In this document: in pieces, positions 9,632-20,400 of the stretch
Layout of the letters: each line of letters opens with the position of its first letter
How positions within the stretch are numbered: position 1 is the stretch's first letter
Origin: Pisolithus tinctorius
Taxonomy: Eukaryota; Basidiomycota; Agaricomycetes; Boletales; Pisolithaceae
Length of the DNA: 64,000 nucleotides
Assembly (NCBI GenBank): GCA_024663395.1
Contig: JANFAH010000012.1
Coordinates: 744,001 to 808,000, forward strand
Direction: 5' to 3'
Notes under the pieces: generated by a model
Seen by the model: only the letters and a program-made list of their open reading frames with translations
Told to the model about the DNA's origin: nothing
Databases searched by the model: none
Program-made: the position numbers and the translations under genes

Positions 9632-10018
9632 GTAGGCGAGTCATTAATGATCCCTGGCCAGGCGCCAACCGATCCGACAGGTCGCATGCTCTGTGGAAAG
9701 AATACCTCAAACAGCCGTATGTGTATAAGGTCAAGCTTCCCCAGGTGGTCCTCGATATCTAGAATCAGCCACAGCCACTAGTTTGTACTTGTGTACGATT
9801 AGCTTGAAAGAAAAGTTTCGGATTCCCAAATATTGTTTCTCATAAGTTACTGCGGCGAAAGCATGTACAGATGTAAGACTCATCTGTACTCTGCCTACTT
9901 CTCCCTGTATGTGATCGTAACTTGATGTACTTTGGGAAGGACGTGTGGGAAAGTTGGATGTTACTGTAAATTTCTGCAGCTAATGTTTCTAGGTTTGGGT
10001 ACTACCATATCTGACCCG
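9632..10018. other. Intergenic, no gene seen
   Basis: Likely 3' flank of the preceding gene, with only short random open frames. Confidence 0.4.
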
Positions 10019-10480
10019 CAAATCATGTGGGTCCACGTGGCCCCAGTCCGTCTATTTCAACCTCCGCGGAGTCTGCATACGATGTGTAAGAAACCCTTGT
10101 CTAATCTGAAGACATCTGGTTTAACAAGTCACACAGTACCGTCCAGCCCCAGTGCGGTCCACCTACTCGATGTCATCAAAGCGCCCATTTCGCAACTCCG
10201 ACAGGCACAAGCTCAAACAGCTCGTCGTAGCGGCGTACAATATGCATCCCCTAAAATCGGAGACGTTCTCGTTCCATAAGGACTCATCTCAGAAGTTCAT
10301 GCCAAATATGAATCGCTTTGAGTCTAGCGTGTGGCTGTTCTGTTCTTTGGTCCCCTATCAGGTCACGTACTGGTGATCCTCTCTGGCTCAGCCCTGGAAA
10401 GGGTGCGGACGAGATCATTCTACGGGTATGTGGTTTACGTTTGACACCATACCTCTGATGATCCCTGCGTTTGACATGTC
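10019..10480 (+). pseudogene. Truncated 5' duplicate of the eIF2D gene
   Basis: Matches the first three exons and introns of the intact eIF2D gene at 13408, plus its upstream flank (common block CTGCATACGATGT). The ATG equivalent is at 10082 and reads MCKKPLSNLKTS where the parent reads MFKKPLSNLKTS. The copy has lost stretches corresponding to the end of exon 2 and the start of exon 3, carries a stop after the ETFSFH-like segment, and ends in intron 3. In the parent the first intron starts with GC; here five extra bases follow the TCTG. A dead fragment left by a local duplication. Confidence 0.85.
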
Positions 10481-10936
10481 GCACCCGCCAAACGTCGTAT
10501 TGCTCCGCCACACCTAAAAATGCTTTCGATCACCTATCGTATCTAACCAAGCCTTCTCGATCATCGTAACGCAGACGGAAGTCGTAGAACTTCCGATCTG
10601 GACGTTAACCTGCACGGAGAACGAGCGTGGCTATGTGCTTGGCATGTCTCGGAGGGACACCAAAAACTTGCCTTGTAGTCATATCAGAGTCTTTTTTTGC
10701 ACTGGAGTGTCATTTCGCATTTCCATTTGTAACCAGGTTCAAACCATGGGGCTTCTACATGGCCCCCCACTGCAAGCGTGAGAGCATATTTCGGGGCAAT
10801 TGGAAACGACCAAATTTTCAAACCTTTCAACCAAAGTTTGCGTATATATACTTGACGTTTGTTCAATGGCTGAGCCGCACCAGCCCTCATCTCGGAACTC
10901 GATTTTCTCTAACCAGCACAACCTAGCTTTTCCACA
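10481..10936. other. Upstream region of the PSD-like pseudogene
   Basis: No gene seen. A TATATATA stretch at about 10842-10850, roughly 90 bases before the ATG at 10937, is a plausible TATA box. The adjacent ACGTTTGTTCAATGG recurs at about 12738-12752, suggesting an old tandem duplication of this flank. Confidence 0.4.
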
Positions 10937-12334
10937 ATGCCTGAAATGCCTGTCATATTGCGTTCTCGCTACCACGGATGGCTTCTTCGCAACCCGGAAA
11001 TTTACAAAGCTTTCCTTGGGACAAAGATCAGCGATACACGTCATCGCCTCAGCCGCTAGACCGGCGCTGTGCACAAGCATACCAAGCCTGTCCAGCAGTT
11101 TGCCCACTCCATCAACAAACATCCCACCGTGAAAAAGCTTTTCGGCGAGATTTTTCTCCAAGTAAACACCGACCTCAAGGTGTGTCCTCGGAGCCATCAT
11201 GACAACGATATGCAGGCTGACTCTTTCTTAGTGGGTTGACCCTGCCAATGTCGTGACAGACTTTGACACCCTCTTGCATATGCTTGATGTCATTGTTCAC
11301 GAGCCCCCCGAATTTTACCAGGCGAAGCGCGCCGATGGTACCATCATCGGGGAACCAGTTGCTGGACCAGCGTACCTCGTCTTCAATATGCTCAGCAACA
11401 CCTCTGCAGCCTACGACTTGTTCCGTATGAAAGAATTCAATGAAGCGCTTAATCATTTGCTGAACTGTTGGGGCAAATACCTCCACAGCCCTGGGTCCAA
11501 CTCTACGCTTAACACTGGGGGGGATGGATGGTTCAATCCGAAGGTCATGGAAATCCTCACGTCTGGCCTGGGTCCACTGTCCTTCGAGTAGACCTACGTC
11601 TGTCCTGATCCTAATGCAGAGAACAAAAGCTTCCAGTTGTGGGATGCCTTCTTCATCAGAGAGGTCCGGCCTCAGGCGCGCCCCGTCAGGTTTCCTGATG
11701 ACCCATATTTCATTCACAATGCCTGCGAGTCGACCACCCTCCAAATCGCTACTAATGTTAAACTTCACGACACGTTCTGGCTCAAGAACCATCTCTACGA
11801 CATGCTCGGAGGCAATGAAGAATATGCTTTGCCATTCGTCGGGGGAACGGTTTATCAAGGCTCCTTGGTCCTCAAGACTACCATCGCTGGCGCAGCCCTA
11901 TCAACGGTAGGATTAAGAAAGCCTATGGAGTGGAAGGCTCTCACTATGTTGTACTGCCTGATGAAGGAGCCCCTCAGGGCGACTACGACCTCGAACCGGG
12001 CGATCCTCACGGTGCCCTCATTCGTTCTCAGCCCTGGCTTACCGTTTCCGCCACTCGCGCTCTGATCTTCATTGAGGCAGACGAGCCTGTCGGCTTGATT
12101 TGCTTCATCGGGGTTGGTATGGCGGAAGTGTCGACTTGTGCGCTCAGTGTCAACGACAGTGACACGGTGGTCAAACGCCAGGAGATCGGCATGTGCCACT
12201 TCGGTGGATCTTCCGTTGTGCTTATGTTCAGTCCGCAGGTGAAGATACGCTTCGAAGATATCGATGAACAGCCCATTACGCGAGGCCGCCACTACTGGGT
12301 CAACACGCTCATCGGCAGGGTCACTTGGAATTAA
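10937..12334 (+). pseudogene. Phosphatidylserine-decarboxylase-like (PsiD-family) pseudogene
   Basis: Two exons, 10937-11179 and 11232-12334, around a 52-nt GT-AG intron, about 449 codons. The product belongs to the pyruvoyl-dependent PSD superfamily, in the fungal branch that includes PSD-like enzymes and the tryptophan decarboxylase PsiD. The N-terminal PSD-associated helical region is followed by the catalytic part (AFFIREVRP, NACEST, VYQG, the YHRW box, and the self-cleavage GGSS near the C-terminus, about 12209-12220). It is broken three times: in-frame TAG at 11057-11059, in-frame TAG at 11589-11591 (both explicable as CAG to TAG), and a one-base loss near 11872 that throws the YHRW box out of frame. 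Homology resumes cleanly after each lesion, so decay is recent, or the lesions are assembly errors. Substrate cannot be inferred. Confidence 0.88.
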
Positions 12335-13407
12335 TTTAAACTGTAATGGTGAACTTGAGCTCGATGGCGCGGTGATTTGAGCTGGTTAAGCGCTGAAAAT
12401 TATCGTAAGATATAGTACAGAGTTAGGGATCACCTTTCTGCAATGTCGCGTACCGTTAGCGCATAGGGAGTCTGTTTCAAGCGTTTGAATGTAACCCTTC
12501 GCTGGGTGGAGCCAGAGAGGAACACGGCCCTCTTGATACTATGCCGCGTGGTCACCTCATCCGTAGCGGCCTTACGCTCAGCCCCAGAAGACTATCGTAG
12601 CTCTGTCAATGTCGGAGATCTGCGAAGCCTATTGGAATAGCGGTTCATTACAACCTCAGAGCTGGTGCGACCGCTGGCCGGCTAAAGGGTTATTCAGTAT
12701 TGATCCTGGTTACGACGCGTGGCTCTGCTGTCTAGCTTGCAACGTTTGTTCAATGGAACAGGCCGCATGGACGAGATCTGATTCAATCAAGGTAGAATCG
12801 AATGGGCTCTAGAGGAGGCAGGGTTCCAGACCTCCAAATTGGGGTTGCGTGGAACGTCCAAGCCATACTTGAGGACGCTTCTTACCTGGGCGACGGATTA
12901 TTATACTGAGCGAGTAGATTCAAAACGGCGGCACTGGTCGGAATACATGCGGGGAATACTTGACCGGGTCCAGACACCTTTGGGTGTGAATTTTACCAGC
13001 GCATATCAAACCACGGATATTCATTTTCCCATACTTACCTGCGCTCTCAGCGGGATGCCGGGAACACAAGCATCGTGTTTTCTAACAAAATATCACCCTA
13101 TCACCACGCACCAAGAAACCGTCTTCCTGAAGATAGTATGCCTCAGTTTTTTTTTTGCATGACGCCGCCGAAACCTTGGCACCTTTCAGGTCATGAGCGG
13201 CCCAACCTGAAGGCTTTCACCCACCTCGTAAAGCCCGAGACCTGAGTTGATTACCCGCCGTGGGACTCCTGGCTGGGTGTGCCTTGCGGAGGGCACCTTT
13301 TCGTAATTGACGTAATATTACTTGCACAACGTGGACCGTCTCTGCACGTGGCCTGCCACACATTTCCGTACCATAATCGGACAACTCTGCTTCAGCCTCT
13401 GCATACG
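12335..13407 (+). other. Intergenic between PSD-like pseudogene and eIF2D; eIF2D promoter
   Basis: Over 1 kb without a convincing gene. A 107-codon open frame at 12839-13162 and a shorter one at 12609-12812 have no recognisable features and may be chance. The last ~100 bases before 13408 share a block with the eIF2D fragment upstream and probably hold the eIF2D promoter and 5' UTR. Confidence 0.4.
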
Positions 13408-15689
13408 ATGTTCAAGAAACCCTTGTCTAATCTGAAGACATCTGGCAAGTCACACGATACGGTCCAGCCCCAAAGCAGCCCACCTACTCGATGTCATCAA
13501 AGCCCCACTTCGTAGCTCCGACAGGCGCAAGCTTAGACAGCGCGTCATAGCGGCGTACAATGTATCCCCTGAAATCGGGGACGTTCTCGTACCAGAAGGA
13601 CTACTGTCTCAGAAGTTCACGACAAATATGAATGAGCAGGGTGTACGTGAATCGCTTTGAGTCTAGCGCGTGGCTTGTTCTGTTCTCTGATCCCCTATCA
13701 GGTCGCGTACTGGTCACCCGATGGTGATCCTCTCTGGTTTAGCCTTGGAAAGGGCGCGGACGAGCTCATTCCTACGGGTATGTGGTTCACACTTGGGCAC
13801 CAAACACCTGACGATCCTTTGCGTCTGACACGTCGCGTTAGTATACACACTATGGAAGAAGCATGACTTGCTTCCGTGTATCACAACTCCATCCTCGGTG
13901 ATACCTGTCCTAGTTGGAGGGGCTGATCTCATGATACCTGGAGGTAAGTAAGCACGTATCGCACCTTTCTGCACGCGCACGCGCAATTTCCACAGTTGTC
14001 CAGATCCCTTCGTCGCAGACAGTGGTACCACCGCAACTAGTGGCTATCGCAGAATACACCAGCGACTCCCCTACCACACGTGGACCACCGTTGGCAGTCG
14101 GACTTCTAGCAGCGGATCTTGACAAATTGAAAGCTGGAGGGAAGGGGAAAGCAGTGCGCCTCCTGCACAGCTGGAAGGACTGTTTATTTGCTATTGGAAG
14201 CAAGGCGGATCCTCCGGGGGCAGTTGAGATACAAGAAACTGATGAGAGAAATGAGGGACAGGAGGGAAAAACAGCCGAGACAGATGTCGTTGAACAGGAC
14301 AAACCGGGTGCGGAAGTTCAGGAAGCCCAAGGTACGGGAGAAGGCAATGCAGGACCTCCTGTAGAATCGACACCCGGGAATTCGGTTCAGCAACGCCGTC
14401 CAGCGCCTCGGCTCTCCAAAGAAGGCGAGTCTTACTTGAATTACTATTGTAATGTGGCTGAAGCAGAACAGAGGTATCCACCATTTTACGCAATGCTGTA
14501 TTGCAAGCAATACATAGTACCCTCAAGTCCTTGCCAACCTCATCATTCCCGATACCCGCGGGCACTTTCTACTCGTCGCACATTCTACCTCATCGACCCG
14601 CGTTTGTCCGCAGACTCGTACCCGAGACAGATAACCCCCCTACAGCATCAGGAGATGATGGTGGCACGTCGGAGTATCCGCTGATAGACATCAAACATTC
14701 CACCTATAAGTCTTTGGCTGCCTTCCTCAAAATATTGGACAAGCAGGGTATCTTGACAATCAAGGACATGAAACCGGAACCTCTCGTAATGAGTGTCTCC
14801 GCGTCCCACGCTGAGGTTCTGTCTCACACTCCGTACGTGTCACTCCGTGATGTGCAACTCAAGGGAGAGAAGCGGGAGAAGAGAGAGGAGGAAGAGAGGG
14901 CCCGAGTACATGAAATGGATATCAAGGAACTGTGGAAACCACACGCAGCGAGCGGGTCAGAAAGATTCTTCTCAGAAGGGGGTTTTGAGTAAGTGATGGC
15001 GAAGGAAAATATGATGGACTAATGGTTGATCTTGTCCCAGCTCTTCAGCCATGTATACGCACGCGGAGCTGAAGGCGACGGTGATCAAGTATATCACTGA
15101 TCGCCAGTTGACCAACGCGTACGATCAGTCGTATGTCAATGTCAGCCAGGACGAGGTTTTACTTAGTACACTGGCTAGGAAGCATGAGAGTGGTGAGAGT
15201 CTGGAATTTTTGAAGCGTGAAGAGGTGGTACAGAGGTTGTCGGAAAAGATGCAGAATTGGTACGAGATACGAGCAGAAGGTCGGGACCCTCTGCTGAGGT
15301 ATGTACTTTCAGCTGTAGTCCCTGCGAGTTTGTGTGACATGTCCCAATAGGAAGGGACAGCTGAAACCCATCTCTGTGGTAGCCAAGACGAGACAGGGTA
15401 GGAGGGCGAATACGCTCATATCCGGTTTTGAGTCGTTCTTGCTGGAAGCTGAAGAGATGGCAGAGGAGCTGAGGCGCATCTGTGCAGGTGCCACTGGAGG
15501 TGTGTGCGTACACCTCTAGACTGTGGTCTCATTGCTGAGTATTGTACAGTATCACCCTTGCCGGGCAAACCGGTGAGGTCGGAAGTGTTGGTGCAGGGGA
15601 AGCAGACCAAAGCTGTGGTGGAATTTTTGCTATCGAGGGGAGTACCAAAGAAGTGGATAGAAACTGCCGACTTGACGGGCAAGAAGTGA
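13408..15689 (+). CDS. TMA64: Eukaryotic translation initiation factor 2D (ligatin/TMA64)
   Basis: Nine exons join in phase: 13408-13444, 13503-13642, 13702-13777, 13842-13943, 13996-14424, 14472-14988, 15041-15298, 15351-15499, 15550-15689, giving 1848 nt and 615 aa, close to human eIF2D and yeast Tma64. The N-terminus MFKKPLSNLKTS and the DGDPLWFSLGKG and VLVGGADLMIPGV segments mark the N-terminal and PUA domains. An acidic linker (about 175-255), winged-helix/SWIB-like region (about 260-500) and C-terminal SUI1 domain (about 520-610, containing KTRQGRR and GFESF) follow. The protein delivers initiator and other tRNAs to the 40S P site and aids 40S recycling. Introns 1 and 5 begin with GC instead of GT (GCAAGT, GCGAGT); the rest are GT-AG. 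The only apparently intact housekeeping gene here, it borders the tandem array: the duplicated unit starts at its stop codon. Confidence 0.95.
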
Positions 15690-15775
15690 AATGCTTGTAC
15701 TTTGATGTTGTTATTTCAATCAAGAGTTGTAGTACCCACGCATCCTAGCCAGACCCATCAACTGCCACTACCGGT

Positions 15776-17697
15776 ATGATTCTGAACCCAGCGACACCCG
15801 TCGCGCTGCTCGCCATTCTGCGTGCGTCGGACGTTCGCCCCAACATTCCACTGTGTCTTGCGAATAATTTCTATGGAATCTTCGGCCAGCAGTCCGTATT
15901 CAAGATACCCGACTCCTCATGCTTTGAGCTGCTCCCGAACACCGTTGACGAGGGCTCGGTGGTCCCTTTGCACTTGCCAGAGGATGGGCTGCAACAACTG
16001 GTCTGGATACAGGAATCATCCATCCACGACTCGCTCCGGACGCCCGAGTACGAGGCTGAAGTTGCGGATTTCGTCGACTGGCTACTCTCTGAGAAGCATA
16101 TCGCGTATCCCGACGGGCAGACCGTCCTGTTTAATGGCGAGAAGTCTGGCCCGGTTTCTCTCGTCTATCGCACTGCCAACTCCGGCGTTGTCGCTGTTGC
16201 CGACCAGGGTGCTGCGCATATCCTGTCTACTCGGCTACCTCGGTTCTGGAAAGCTTCGCCTATCCCTGCATTGCCTGTATCGTACCTCCCCGTCCCAGAT
16301 GCTGCAATCGAGCGCGTCCGTGATCTCCTTGTTTCCCTTCGATTCGACGCTCTCGTCGCAGGCATCGTCAATGGAATCTCCGTGGAACAGATGCGCAAGG
16401 ACATCCGATACCTTACCAACGAAGACGGAACATCGGGCATTGCCTCTAGACATTCGTTCCACCACGGCTCGAGGGTCGCTGGCGAGTGGTTGAAGACACA
16501 GTTCGAGGATGCGGGTGCAAAGTGCAGGTTCATGTCATTCTTGGAGGGCTTCGCGCCCAATGTCATTTGGTAAACTTCTGTATCAACATGAGGTCTACCC
16601 TGTAACTCTCTGACATTGAACTACAGTCGATACGATGCTAAGACGGAGAGTCCTGATACCGTGCTCATCTCCGGACACTATGATTCCCGTGGTTCTTTCG
16701 GTATGGAACGAGTAAGTCTGGAGAATTCGTTTAGGTTGGTTTCCTCGAATCTTCTCTGTTTCACAGGCACCGGGCGGGAACGACGATGGTTCAGGGACAA
16801 TCTCAATTCTCAATATCGCACGGCGGATAAAGCAAACTGGTATAACCTTTAGGAACAATGTCGAACTAGCTGTTTTTGCTGGTGAAGAACAAGGTTTATT
16901 GGGATCAAAGGCATATGCGAGTATGTTGCTTTTTCCTCCGCATCATGGACTCGTCGATGATTGACACTCCTGGAAATGATTCGTAAAGAGGAACTGCGTG
17001 AGAGCGGTGCGAATATCATTCTTATGATCCAGGGAGATATGCTTGCGTATCGCGCTCCTGGCGAACCTCCTCAACTGGGTTTCCCACGGTCGTGAGTGTT
17101 GGCCCTTTATGCACCATGTGTTTACATATCCTCTACAGCATCGGCACCCCTGAAGTGACACAGCTTGTCGCCAACATTTCTGCCATCTACAGTCCTGAGC
17201 TCACAGTTGGGTTCACCCCTGCCTGCTGTAGCGATCACCAGGTGCGATATCGTACTCTTTTCGACCCTCCCAGATGAATATGAACGCTCGCGTTTTCCTG
17301 GTGGAAAGTCCTTCCATGAACAAGGATACCCTGCAACTCATCTTTTCGAGCGTACGGGTCCAAGTGAGGTTCTAATACACATCAGGGCCTTGTTTGGGTT
17401 AACTGACACTGATGCTTCCAGTCGCTGACCCCATGTACCACAACAGTGGTAAGTAACCTGTAGTCATCGCAAAGACACGTGTAAATGCGTTCCGGCAGGG
17501 GACCTCAGCGACAGACCAGGATACGACTTGAACCAGGTTCGCTCGATCTGTAAGGTCCAGGTACGTCCCGTTCTGGTTCGAATGTGACACCAACGGGTTA
17601 AGTGAGTGTAAATCCTAAGTTCGCTACGCTGCTCCATGCTGCCGGTTTCGATCTCCCTGAAGGTGTCGGTTTAGAGGATCTGGAGGAGCTTGGTTGA
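15776..17697 (+). CDS. M28 family zinc exopeptidase (unit 1, intact)
   Basis: Nine exons join in phase: 15776-16569, 16627-16711, 16767-16920, 16989-17091, 17139-17241, 17309-17363, 17422-17448, 17499-17560, 17620-17697, giving 486 aa; all introns are GT-AG. The M28 metal ligands are all present: His282/Asp284 region (SGHYDSRG), Asp300 (GGNDDGSG), Glu333-Glu334 (AGEEQGLLGS), Asp361 (QGDM) and His412 (CCSDHQSF). Family members are aminopeptidases or glutamate-carboxypeptidase-like enzymes with two zinc ions. The first 264 residues form a poorly conserved N-terminal region; no strong signal peptide is visible, so location is uncertain. Only 86 bp separate it from the eIF2D stop codon, so its promoter is very short or lies inside eIF2D. 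It converges on the unit-1 HET gene. Confidence 0.93.
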
Positions 17698-18652
17698 ACA
17701 TCTGTATCGGGCATGTATGGAGTGCTGTCGACTTTCCTGCAAACTCGTCATGGACAGCACTCGTGGAGCAGAATGCTTATACTTATGTTTATGTATATTA
17801 CTCTTACCTGCCCGAACAGGTTCACCGGTGCGGTTCACTACCTAGGAACGAAGGTCTAAGGCCTACGTTTTCACTGCGTCAAGGCATCCGAGTTGCTTGT
17901 AACTTCTCCGCATTCACGTTTGCCTTTACCCCTTTTTTTCTGGTGCGGCCCACGGCACGTCGCATATCTGAGCTCCTTACTATGAGAATGACGGCCACTG
18001 CAAGTCCCCTCTACGGCCCCCTTAACGCAAATGGCCTTCCTTTTAGTACTGATGCCAACTGTTAAGCCATTGCGTCTGTCACATCCACGAAGAGGGCCAG
18101 CAAGATAAGGTGCTGGCACGACGAAGTCCACGTAGGACGTTGTAAGACCGGGCTTGACAACCTACTACGGGTGACGGGACACTGAAAGTGCTGCGGCAGA
18201 GTTCGATTCCCTGTTCCTGCGGCGGCAGATGATTCACTTCCGGAACCTGTTTGAGGGTGGTGCAATGGAAAGATCTTTCATCTCATATCCATCGATCTAT
18301 CTTGACATCAGTGATTGCATGCACCTGCTCGTGCAGTGAGGGTGCACTGCCCCTGGTGCCCAGGGTGCCAGAACGTCAGTCTAGAAGGGGACATGACAAT
18401 TCATACATGTACTAGTACATAACGATCGTACTACAGCCAAGGTCCTTGCAATTACCCCTTGAATCCTTGGATTCTTTCATGTACAGGAAATTCCATCGCA
18501 ATCTTGATCTAACATTACAACGTCAGGCAAGGAAACTCGGCACACACAGCCAGTGCATATTGGCTACATCATTCTGTTTAACACGCGCTCATCAATGAGT
18601 TGGGTTTTCCGGACGAAGGAAACAATATCATATTTACCGATATCCCCGTTTG
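17698..18652. other. Convergent 3' flank, unit 1, no gene seen
   Basis: Contains blocks conserved in the other units, notably ATACTTATGTTTATGTATAT at about 17779-17799 and the CTACAGCCAAGG block at about 18432. No coding potential was recognised; probably 3' untranslated and terminator sequence shared by the two converging genes. Confidence 0.5.
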
Positions 18653-20400
18653 CTAGACCACTGACGTAAAGGGGGGGAGTCAAACCTGGGTTGTCCATAG
18701 CGGAGGTGTGCCTAATCATACCTGACCACTTGGCTTGCTCTGCAGCCTGAGCGGCGAGCCACAACTGATGTTTCGAAGTGCCTGCTTCTGCATCACGCAT
18801 GATCCTAGAGTAATATGTGTCCAGTGATTCATAACGACGCGATATGTCAATGATGTCACCTACCGCTCCAAGTGAATTTTATCTTCATCGAGGTCTATCT
18901 CTGGTGCCATGGTGGGGAAAATTCTCCATGAATCCTGCTGACGGCAGTTACGATGATGTTCCGGTGTGTGACACGACCGACCTCTAAAATTCCTTCTCTC
19001 CGAGTGTAATCCAAAACCTGAAGTACGTCAGATGAAATCTATGAAAACAAGAGTTGGCTTGCCTTTGGTAACAGTTGGTCCACTTCGGCACGGATCCCAC
19101 ACCAACAGAGCCACAGGATCTATTAATGAATGGACCATCCTGAGCATCGAAAGGTATCAAGTTGATGCTGCCCTTGCCTTTCCTGTGACGTCCTCCTCCA
19201 GTGCTCGTTGTTCATCTTCATCCTCTGTTTCGTCGAGTTTTCTTTGGAGCACCTCTATATTTTCAACAACGGAAGGAATGTTGAGTTGCCTACATACGAC
19301 ATTCAAGACGTGGACTGCTGAATGTTAATAGATAGGGTCCAACCTGTCATAATCATTGCGGCTCGCTAGAACTGTTTCCCAGGTACTAGGATACAATGAA
19401 TCGTAGAACAAAGAAATAATTTGACGTCAAAAACAGTACTCACAAGTGCTCGCTTTCAGAGCGTGCGCCGTCGAAGGTATCCCTTATGTGTTGAAGTAGC
19501 TTTTTGTGATTGGAATTAGCCCCCACTTGATTTCGCCGATAGCAACACTCACGTAAGCACCCGGGGTTTTCCGTAGGGACTTGAACTCGTGCTGCATTTT
19601 TGCTTTTTCGTCAGTATACCGATGCGGCGCATCATACCGTGCACAGAAAATTTGGCAACGCCTGCGCAACGCAGGTACCACAACTTCGACGCACTGATCC
19701 CGCGTAGCATTGGATTGAGAACTGCCCATAAACAGGTTACGTGTTATCACCCAATTGGTGGATGACAATTTTGGTGGGCGTCCTCGTAAACTATCTTCTA
19801 AGGCTGCAATGTAAGGTGGCGAACGAACATTCTTAGGGTGACCTGCCAACCTTCTACAGTGCCTACGGAAACCTTGCTATTTATCATCGAAGAGAGCCTT
19901 TTGAAGAATGTTATCTCGCCGATCTATATTCAATGGATGAGCATGACGAGGAATTGAAAAAATGAATACGTACATAACTTCTCAGATGCTTGAGACCAAA
20001 CATGTCTGAGAAGAACTCGATCGCTCCATCTTCCTTTTTCTTGCACTGTTGCCATCCTAAGCGTGTGTTTGTGGTTCATACAGCTGTCAAACGCACCGCA
20101 GACTTGTGGAGGGCTTCGGTTCCCGGAGATTGATGCTGTAGATGACGTCATCGGTACAGGCAAACCAAGAGTGAGAGGGGAAGGTACCATATTCGCGAGG
20201 GCGTAAAAGTACTCCCTACATCCGAAACACGTCAGTAACACTACACACAGCGGTTCCATGGGCTTACCGAATACTCTTGAATCGTTCCCTTCTCTCCACA
20301 CAAGGCAGCTGTCTTTGCCAAACCTGTGGTCTTACAATGGTGCATAGCGGAGTCAAAATCTGAGGCTCTGTGCAGTGGTTATCACTGTCCGGTGCCGAGT
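18653..20400 (-). CDS. Conserved exon block downstream of HET gene (unit 1)
   Basis: A series of exons conserved in all five units. The first (20268-20400) joins in phase to HET exon 3 through a GTGGGT donor at 20449. Later exons carry the landmarks EYFYALANM, IEFFSDMFGLKHLRSY, GEITFFKRLSSM, PPKLSSTNWVITRNLF and, at the end, AGTSKHQLWLAAQAAEQAKWS, with a stop near 18653. Either a C-terminal extension of the HET protein or a separate gene of unknown function. In the inferred frame exon 6 has a TGA at 20076-20078 where units 3, 4 and 5 have CGA, so the HET reading frame would end there. No known domain recognised. Confidence 0.4.

Noticed and set aside
12839..13162. 107-codon frame before eIF2D
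   Set aside because: No recognisable motif and no paralog; likely chance.
14184..14565. Minus-strand frames of 108-124 codons inside eIF2D
   Set aside because: Shadows of the spliced eIF2D exons, whose protein similarity and phases are unambiguous.
15822..16566. Long frames overlapping M28 exon 1 on both strands
   Set aside because: Out-of-frame reflections of the peptidase exon; repeated in unit 2 only because the DNA is nearly identical.
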